This document shows positions 1 to 6,200 of a stretch of 10,149 bases of DNA, in pieces; positions within the stretch are counted from its first letter, which is position 1, and each line of letters starts with the position of its first letter. Source of the stretch: Spirochaetaceae bacterium UBA1306. GTDB lineage: Bacteria > Spirochaetota > Spirochaetia > Treponematales > Rectinemataceae. The notes under the pieces were generated by a model. It did no database searches. It saw only the letters and a program-made list of their open reading frames with translations, and had not been told where the DNA came from. The translations under genes and the position numbers were made by a program. Location of the stretch: assembly GCA_002307245.1 (NCBI GenBank), contig DBTW01000216.1, positions 7,158 through 17,306 of the forward strand, given 5' to 3'.

Positions 1-348
1 CACTTCGCCATCTTCGTCAACTTCGACGAGGGCGAGGCCGGGGCGGACGACGAGAACGACGAGGTCGAGGAGCGGGTACGACAGATCCTCAACACGCCGG
101 TCGAGGAGCTTGAGCTCTCGGTCCGGAGCTCCAACTGCCTGAAGAACGCGAACATCAAGACGATAGGCGACCTCACGCGCAAGACCGAGGATGATATCGC
201 CAAGACCCGCAACTTCGGCAAGAAGTCCCTCCAGGAGATCAAGGACAAGCTCAAGGAGTGGAACCTGGGACTGGGCATGACGGACTATTCCGCCCTGCGC
301 AACTACCTCAAGCTGTCCATGAAGAAGGAAGAGACCGATGAAGCATAA
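1..348 (+). CDS. rpoA: DNA-directed RNA polymerase subunit alpha, C-terminal part (partial at 5' end)
   Basis: The first 115 codons in frame 1 are the end of the RNA polymerase alpha subunit; the start lies outside the window. About 20 residues finish the N-terminal assembly domain, followed by an acidic linker (residues about 9-24 of the fragment, rich in Asp/Glu) and the alpha C-terminal domain from about residue 33. Family hallmarks are clear: VRSSNCLK (the Arg, Asn and Cys that in E. coli are R265, N268 and C269 for UP-element DNA contact) and NFGKKSLQEIK (the helix-hairpin-helix-like Gly-Lys-Lys-Ser segment). The domain binds UP elements and activators. The stop TAA at 346-348 overlaps the start of rplQ by 11 bases, the usual coupling in ribosomal operons. 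The tail after the LGM motif is longer than in E. coli, ending in a charged KKEETDEA. Confidence 0.97.
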   Translation, partial: HFAIFVNFDEGEAGADDENDEVEERVRQILNTPVEELELSVRSSNCLKNANIKTIGDLTRKTEDDIAKTRNFGKKSLQEIKDKLKEWNLGLGMTDYSALRNYLKLSMKKEETDEA

Positions 349-772
349 GATCGGATTCAACAAGCTCAACATGATGCCGGCCCATCGGAAGGCCACCATC
401 CGCAATATGATGACCTCGCTCTTCCAATACGAGCGTATCACGACCACCCATGCCAAGGCTCTCGAGGTCCGGCGCTTCGCCGAGAAGGAAATCACCCGCG
501 CCAAGGAAGACTCGGTCCATAACCGCCGAATGGTCGCGAGGAAGATCTGGGACGAGGCCATCCTGGCGAAGCTCTTCACCGAGCTCGGACCGCGCTACAA
601 GGAACGGAACGGCGGCTATACCCGCATCGTCCGCCTGGGCGAGCGCGCCCATGACGCGGCCGACATGGTCGTGCTGGAGCTGGTGGATCGCAAGGACGAC
701 GGCAAGGCGGCGGAGCGCGAAAAGCGCAAGGCCGAGAAGAAAGCTAAAGAGAAGGCGCAGGGCCAGGCCTGA
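338..772 (+). CDS. rplQ: 50S ribosomal protein L17
   Basis: This is a 144-residue L17 (bL17), a large-subunit protein near the exit tunnel. The N-terminus MKHKIGFNKLNMMPAHRKA matches the family signature (HR-x-G-x-KLN-R-x-x-xHR-x-A-type start), followed by NMMTSLFQYERITTTHAKA, the conserved segment linking L17 helices, and the VRLGERAHDAADMVVLELV C-terminal strand. A Lys/Ala/Glu-rich tail from about residue 122 is an extension beyond the core, common in bL17. The start ATG at 338 lies inside the end of rpoA and is preceded by AGGA at 326-329, about 8 bases upstream. Function and position after rpoA are standard, so the assignment is very secure. Confidence 0.97.
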   Translation: MKHKIGFNKLNMMPAHRKATIRNMMTSLFQYERITTTHAKALEVRRFAEKEITRAKEDSVHNRRMVARKIWDEAILAKLFTELGPRYKERNGGYTRIVRLGERAHDAADMVVLELVDRKDDGKAAEREKRKAEKKAKEKAQGQA

Positions 773-788
773 TAGGGGAGGATGGATA

Positions 789-977
789 ATGTCTAAAGCC
801 CATCGTGGAAAAGGTATCAGGGAACTCGCTGCGCACGGCCGTGGAGCATGCCCGGTTTGCAAGCGCGACGGGGTTAAAATCCTATACGAGCAGGAAATAG
901 ACGGTCAGAAGTTGAAGATTTGTAAGACCTGCAAGGCTACTCTCGCCAATAAAAAGAAAGCGGAAGCGGCTAAATAG
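789..977 (+). CDS. Small zinc-ribbon protein, 62 residues, function unknown
   Basis: A short gene lies 16 bases after rplQ with GGGGAGG (775-781) about 7 bases ahead of ATG 789. The product is 62 residues with two CxxC knuckles, C21-x2-C24 and C45-x2-C48, separated by 20 residues; this is a rubredoxin/zinc-ribbon-like four-Cys site. Both ends are basic (MSKAHRGKGIRE at the start, KKKAEAAK at the tail), so RNA or ribosome binding is plausible. It superficially resembles small ribosomal zinc ribbons (L32/L33-like), but I do not recognise it as one of them. The position in the rpoA-rplQ operon before the terminator suggests a translation-related role (inference). A longer open frame begins at 450 but overlaps rplQ; the SD and the conserved part support the start at 789. 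Confidence 0.85.
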   Translation: MSKAHRGKGIRELAAHGRGACPVCKRDGVKILYEQEIDGQKLKICKTCKATLANKKKAEAAK

Positions 978-1004
978 GAATATCTACTAGACCCGTGTAT
1001 GGAT

Positions 1005-1040
1005 AACCCCTGTGTCCTCGGCGCAGGGGTTGTTTTATTT
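1005..1040 (+). terminator. Rho-independent terminator of the rpoA-rplQ-zinc ribbon operon
   Basis: Arms AACCCCTGTG (1005-1014) and CGCAGGGGTT (1022-1031) form a 10-bp stem with one G-T wobble and a 7-base loop, followed by the T-rich run GTTTTATTT (1032-1040). It starts 28 bases after the stop of the zinc-ribbon gene. This separates the ribosomal operon from the envelope genes downstream. Confidence 0.9.
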
Positions 1041-1068
1041 GTAAATATTATGAAAAAATCCGTATAAA
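1039..1068 (+). promoter_or_regulatory. Candidate sigma70-type promoter for the envelope operon
   Basis: TTGTAA (1039-1044) as a -35 and TATAAA (1063-1068, continuing as TATAAAAT) as a -10 are separated by 18 bases, in an AT-rich stretch that contrasts with the GC-rich surroundings. The -35 partly overlaps the terminator T tract. Transcription from here would give a leader of about 80 bases before ATG 1158. A second weak option is TATACT at 1115-1120, which lacks a convincing -35. Assignment is by consensus only. Confidence 0.4.
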
Positions 1069-1144
1069 ATGGTGCAAGATTATAAAACAGGACGCCCGTC
1101 TGAAAATTGTGGGGTATACTTATTGGCTAGACTATTCCAGGCCT

Positions 1145-1150
1145 AAAGGG
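1145..1150 (+). promoter_or_regulatory. Ribosome binding site of the first barrel/TPR gene
   Basis: AAAGGG ends 7 bases before ATG 1158. It is a moderate Shine-Dalgarno match and the next in-frame residues form a clean signal peptide, which fixes the start. Confidence 0.6.
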
Positions 1151-1157
1151 AACCTCA

Positions 1158-3275
1158 ATGAAAAAGATCCGACTCGCTACGGCATCTACGTTGTCGATTC
1201 TCTTCTCCCTCGTTCCGGCAACCCTGGTCGCCGCCCCAGAAGTCACGTTACGCGTAAATCCCGAAGCTTGCATTCCTTTGAATAATCCCTCGGGTTTTTA
1301 TTCGGACGGTAAAGAGCTAGAACTATATTCTATAGGATATGGCCTGAATCTCAATGCAAGTCTTTCGTTTTTTGGTTTTTTGTCCCCCTACCTAGAGGCA
1401 GGCGGCGGGGTTATACCGCAGTATAAAGCTGATAATTCATTAGTCTTCGGTCAAGGCGGCGGCGGCTTGGCTTTCTATGCCTATCCGACCCCTCGGCTTC
1501 TTTTGCAGGCCGGCGCCTCGGGTGGTCTCGGCTATGCAAACGCGCCTAAGTCCAGCTTGTCCGACGCCATCAGCGGCTCCGCCCTCTATTGGAAGGCCAA
1601 GGCCGAGCTCGGCTATCGCTTTAGCCCCACCTTCAGCATCCTCGCGAATGCCGGCTATTCGCAACTGCTCGGTACCGAGGCGGCGCTCTATAAAGGCATA
1701 TCCGCGGGTATCGTCTTCAACCTAGGCCTCGATAAGCTCGGCGGAGGCTCCTCGGGCCTCTCTACCGAAATCCAGAAACAGCAGAGCATCTTGCCGATCG
1801 TCTACTACAAGAACGACAAGACGCCCATCGCCTACCTGAATCTGTCCAACGGCGAGTCCGCCGAGATCCGCGATGTTAAGGTAAGCTTTGCCGCCGGAGC
1901 CTACACCTCCCGTGAAGCCGAGTGCGGGGCTTATCCCTTGATCAGGCGCAACAAGAGCGTCGTGGTGCCGATCTACGCCAATTTCAACGACAAGGTTCTG
2001 GGCTTCTCCGAGACCACGAAACTCCAGGGCGATATCAGGATCGAATACAAGATCCTCGATTCCCAGCGGAGCGCCTCCAAAGTCATTACGGTCGTGTTCA
2101 ATAATCGAAACGCCGCGACCTGGGCTGACGACCGCGTAATCGGCGCCTTCATATCGCCTCAGGACCCTTCCATGCTCGAGCTGTCCAAGTACATCGCCGG
2201 CCTCGTGCGCGTGCATTCGAGGCCCGAGATCGACAAGAACCTCCAGTATGGAATGGGGCTCTTCGAGGGCTTGCGCGTCTATGGCGTCACCTATACGCCC
2301 GACCCGACGATTCCCTATGTGCAGGCCCGCAAGGATAGCTCGAGCCTCGCCTATATCCAGTATCCGTACCAGACTCTCTCCTACAAGTCCGGCGATTCCG
2401 ATGCGATAGCCCTTACGATGGCCGAGGCCCTAGAGTCCGTCGCGGTTCCCGCCGCCATAGCCGCCCTGCCTGAGGACGTGATCGTGGCCTTCCCCCTCGA
2501 CATGCCCGAGGCCCAGGCTAGGACGACCTTCTCGAACCTCGGCAATTTCATCTACGACTCGGGCAAGGTCTGGGTGCCCTTGCGAGCCTCCATGATTCGC
2601 GACGGATTCCTCCGATCCTGGCAGGCGGGGGTCGAGCTTTGGCAAGCCCATGCCCAGGATAAGACCACGGCGAAGCTCGTCCAAATCGACGAGGCTTGGA
2701 AGGAATACCTGCCGATCGCCCTGGCCGACGTCGATTTTAAGCCCACCAAGCCTACGGAGGACTCCGTTAACCTGGCCTTCGAGAACGTGCTCGGACGTTT
2801 CATCACCGCCGAGGTCGCCCCCAAGGTCGATCGTCTCAAGGCCGGTTTCGAGGGCGCCGGCACGGGCAAGCAACATAACAGCCTCGGCATCGTCTACGCC
2901 CAATACGGCCTCTATGCCGAGGCTAAGGCCGAGTTCGAGCAGGCGGCCAATCTCGGGCACTTGCCGGCCCTCGTCAACTTGGCCAACGTGGCCTTCCTCC
3001 TAAAGGACTACGAGACGGCGGCTAGCTACTTCGAGAAGGCCCTCGCGACCCAGCCCGGCAACAAGGCGGCTATGATGGGCTTGGCTCGAGCCCGCTACGA
3101 ACTCGACGCCTATGCCGAGGCCGACGACCTTTTCGCGAGGGTTAAATCCATCGATCCCGTCCTGGCTGAGCATTACGCCTACCTCTCGTCGAAGGTCGAT
3201 GTGGGGCAAGCCCTCCGCGCCTCATCCGCCGCGGCCGATCGTGGCGGCGGCATGACCTGGGACCAGGAAGAATGA
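1158..3275 (+). CDS. Secreted barrel / degenerate transglutaminase-like / TPR protein (putative pseudoenzyme)
   Basis: This 705-residue envelope protein begins with a Sec signal peptide (MKKIRLATAS..., cleavage near A26). Residues about 28-192 alternate aromatic and glycine-rich strands typical of a small outer-membrane beta-barrel. Residues 208-318 are a beta-rich segment and about 330-490 a transglutaminase-like domain. Aligned without gaps to the paralog starting at 3272, its putative catalytic positions are replaced: S414 for Cys, D440 for His and R476 for Glu, with identical spacing (26 and 36 residues). It is therefore unlikely to be a cysteine peptidase. Residues about 571-680 form roughly three TPR units (e.g. 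AEAKAEFEQAANLG, AASYFEKALATQPGN), usually protein-binding. It ends 8 residues after W701, which aligns with W709 of the paralog. The stop overlaps the next start by 4 bases, implying co-translation. The first ~100 codons are noticeably AT-richer than the rest. Function is unknown; a scaffold or regulatory partner for the active paralog is inference. Confidence 0.9.
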   Translation: MKKIRLATASTLSILFSLVPATLVAAPEVTLRVNPEACIPLNNPSGFYSDGKELELYSIGYGLNLNASLSFFGFLSPYLEAGGGVIPQYKADNSLVFGQGGGGLAFYAYPTPRLLLQAGASGGLGYANAPKSSLSDAISGSALYWKAKAELGYRFSPTFSILANAGYSQLLGTEAALYKGISAGIVFNLGLDKLGGGSSGLSTEIQKQQSILPIVYYKNDKTPIAYLNLSNGESAEIRDVKVSFAAGAYTSREAECGAYPLIRRNKSVVVPIYANFNDKVLGFSETTKLQGDIRIEYKILDSQRSASKVITVVFNNRNAATWADDRVIGAFISPQDPSMLELSKYIAGLVRVHSRPEIDKNLQYGMGLFEGLRVYGVTYTPDPTIPYVQARKDSSSLAYIQYPYQTLSYKSGDSDAIALTMAEALESVAVPAAIAALPEDVIVAFPLDMPEAQARTTFSNLGNFIYDSGKVWVPLRASMIRDGFLRSWQAGVELWQAHAQDKTTAKLVQIDEAWKEYLPIALADVDFKPTKPTEDSVNLAFENVLGRFITAEVAPKVDRLKAGFEGAGTGKQHNSLGIVYAQYGLYAEAKAEFEQAANLGHLPALVNLANVAFLLKDYETAASYFEKALATQPGNKAAMMGLARARYELDAYAEADDLFARVKSIDPVLAEHYAYLSSKVDVGQALRASSAAADRGGGMTWDQEE

Positions 3276-6200
3276 ACCAGGCCGCGCGAATTTCGCGCGG
3301 AGGGCCCATAGTGCGCCGAAGGCGCGGCAGGTCCTTCGCGAGGGCGGCGGTCGCCGTCGCCCTAGTCCTCGTTTGTTTGCCGGCGGCCGCCCAGACCGCC
3401 GGCAAATTGTTCGTTCGGCCCCAGGCCGACGCCTACTTTCCCCTGGATACCTACGAGGATTCCCTGACCGGAGAGACTAAGCAGTTATATTCCTCCGTCG
3501 GCTTCGGAGCAGGAGCCGCCCTCGATCTCTCCGTTACGAATTGGCTCGTGCCCTTCGCGCGAGGGATGTACATCAACGCGCCCTATTCGGGCGGCGGGCA
3601 GCTACTGGGAGCCGAGGGAGACCTCGGCCTCGGCCTGGTCTTCCGTCCACTCGACCGCATGTCGATACGGCTCGACGCGATGGGCGGGCTGGCCGAGCTA
3701 TTCCCCAGCGGGGAGAAATCGGGTACCGCCTACGCCGCGGGAGGGCGCCTCGGCCTCGAGTACCGGCTCGCGCCTTCATGGAGGCTCTCGGCCAGCGGCG
3801 GTTACCAGACTTACCTGGGCGGCGACTGGCTGCCCATATTTTCCGCGGTCCAGGCCGGGCTTTATATTGGCTACGACCTCTCCGCCCTGGGCGGGGACAG
3901 ACCTAAGCTCGCGGTCGAGGATCCGAAGCTCGACGCCGTCTTCCCCTCGCTCTACGCCTATTACGACGACAATCCCTTCGGCACCGTCAAGGTAGTGAAC
4001 CGCGAGGATTCCGCGATACGCGATATAACGGTGTCGTTCAACGCGGGCCATTACATGGACCAGCCCAAGGTCTGCGGCGAGTACGGCAGCCTCGCCTCCG
4101 GCGAGTCGGTCATCGTGCCGGTGAAGGCCCTCTTTACGGACTCGGTGCTCCAGATCACCCAGGGCACCGACGCCAAGGGCGAGATCATCGTCAAGTACAG
4201 CTATCTCGGTTCGGACCGCGAGTCGCGCGTTCCTATCGACTTCCGCATGCATCACCGCAACGCGATCACCTGGTCGGACGACCGGAGGGCCGCGGCCTTC
4301 GTGTCGCCCACGAACCCCGCGGCTCTGTGGTTCTCCAAGTACGCGGCGGGAATCGTGCGAGACAGGCTGCGCGGAGACGTGAACAAGCCCTTGCAATACG
4401 CCATCGGCATGTTCGAGGCGGAGCGCCTCTATGGCCTAAACTACGTCGTCGTTCCCGCGAACGACTACTCGGTCAAGCATGGCCTCAAGGACTACATAGA
4501 CAGCGTCCAGTTCCCGCACCAGACCCTCACCAACCGCGGCGGCGACTGCTCGGATCTCGCGATACTCTTCACGACCCTCATGCAGACGGTCGGCGTCAAG
4601 GCGGCCTTCATCACGATTCCGGGTCATATCTTCGCGGCCTTCGACACGGGCCTGGGCGAAGCCGAGGCCAAGGCGGAGTTCTACGATCCCAACCTCCTCA
4701 TTTATCGCGAGGGGGAAGCCTGGATACCGGTCGAGATCACGATGGTGAAGGACGGCTTCATCAAGGCCTGGCGCGTCGCGGCGAAGGAATGGGCGGACAA
4801 CCAGCGTGCGGGAACCGCGGCCTTCTATACCCTGTCCGACTGCTGGAAGGTCTACCCGCCCGCCGCCTTCCCGGGCGTGAACCCGCGCTTCGTCCTGCCG
4901 GCCGACACCGATACCGCAGTCGCCTTCGATGGCGCCCTCGATCGCTTCGTCGCCCGCGAGATCGAGCCTCGGGTTCAGTCCCTGCAAGCCGAAGTGGCCG
5001 GCGCCAAGCCTGAGCAGCGCGCGAACGAGCTCGGCATCCTCTATGCTCGATACGGCATGCTCAAGGAGTCCTGGAAACAATTCTCCGATTCCGCGAAGAC
5101 CGGCTACCAGCTCGCCTGGACCAACCTTGCGAGCGTCGCCTTCCTCCGAAAGGACTTCAAGCTAGCCCTCTCATATTACCAGTATTCATACGGGCTCGAT
5201 GCATCCGACGACAACGCTCTTCTCGGCAAGGCTCGATGCGAATACGAGCTCGAGGACTTCGACGCTTCCGACGCGGATTACGCAGTGCTCAAGGCCCGGA
5301 ACCCGAGCTTGGCCGGAAGGTTCGCCTACTTGGCCTCGATCTTCGGCGGAGAGGGAAGGGCCTGGTCGCTCGCGGACCGCGCGAGCTCCACGACCTGGGC
5401 ATCGTCCAGAAGTCCGGCTATCGCGGCGAAAACCGCGACTCTAGCTATCGCGAGCGATGTTCAAAATGCCACTGAGCTGGCAAATAAGGCCAGGGCCGAA
5501 GCTTTAGCGAAGGCGCAGGCGGAAGCCTTGGCGAAGGCACAGGCGGAAGCTCTAGCGAAATCCCAGGCGGAAGCTATGGCGAAGTCTCAGGCCGAGGCGA
5601 AGGCCAAAGCCGATGCACTCGCCAAGGCTCAGGCCGAAGCGAAGGCTAGATCCGAAGCGCAGGCTGCGGCTGAGGCGAAGGCCAGGTCCGAAGCCTTGGC
5701 AAAGGCACAGGCCGAGGCTAAGGCGATCGCTGAAGCGAATGCCCTGGCCGACGCGAAGGCCAAGGCCGATGCGGAGGCCCAAGCTGTGGCCTTGGCCAAG
5801 GCCCAGGCGGAAGCACGCGCATTGACCGATGCCCAGGCCCAGGCCGAAGCCCAGGCCAAAGCCGATGCTCTGGCTAAAGCGCAAGCCGAGTCCATAGCCA
5901 AGGCTGAGGCCGATGCCAAGGCTCAGGCTGCAGCGCTGCAAAAGGCCGAGGCTGACGCGAAGGCAAAGGCCGAGGCTATGGCTATAGCCGATGCCGAGGC
6001 CAAGGCTAGGTCCGAAGCGCTGGCCGTGGCTCAGGCCGAGGCGTTGGCAAATGCGCAGGCTGAGGCTAAGGCGCAAGCGGAAGCTATCGCCAAGGCCCAG
6101 GCCGAAGCGCAGGCTGCCGCCAATGCCAAGGCGGAAGCCGATGCGAAGGCCAGAGCCGAGGCCGATGCCTTGGCTAAGGCGGAAGCCGATGCGAAGGCGA

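Noticed and set aside
450..977. Extended 175-codon version of the zinc-ribbon gene
   Set aside because: Its first 113 codons are an Arg/Ser-rich out-of-frame reading of rplQ. The SD at 775-781 and ATG 789 fit the real gene.
3282..3300. Palindrome as a transcription terminator between the paralogs
   Set aside because: There is no T tract after it, and it lies inside or right at the start of the next gene, so a translational role fits better.
3371..3379. Possible lipobox (LVLVC) in the large envelope protein
   Set aside because: The residue before Cys is Val, not Gly/Ala/Ser, and a better signal peptidase I site (PAAA then Q) follows.
5552..6076. Long reverse-strand open frame across the Ala-rich repeat (also 5629-5919 and 6031-6342)
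   Set aside because: It is a by-product of alternating GCN codons, giving low-complexity Leu/Gly/Ala shadow proteins with no start signal or recognisable domain.
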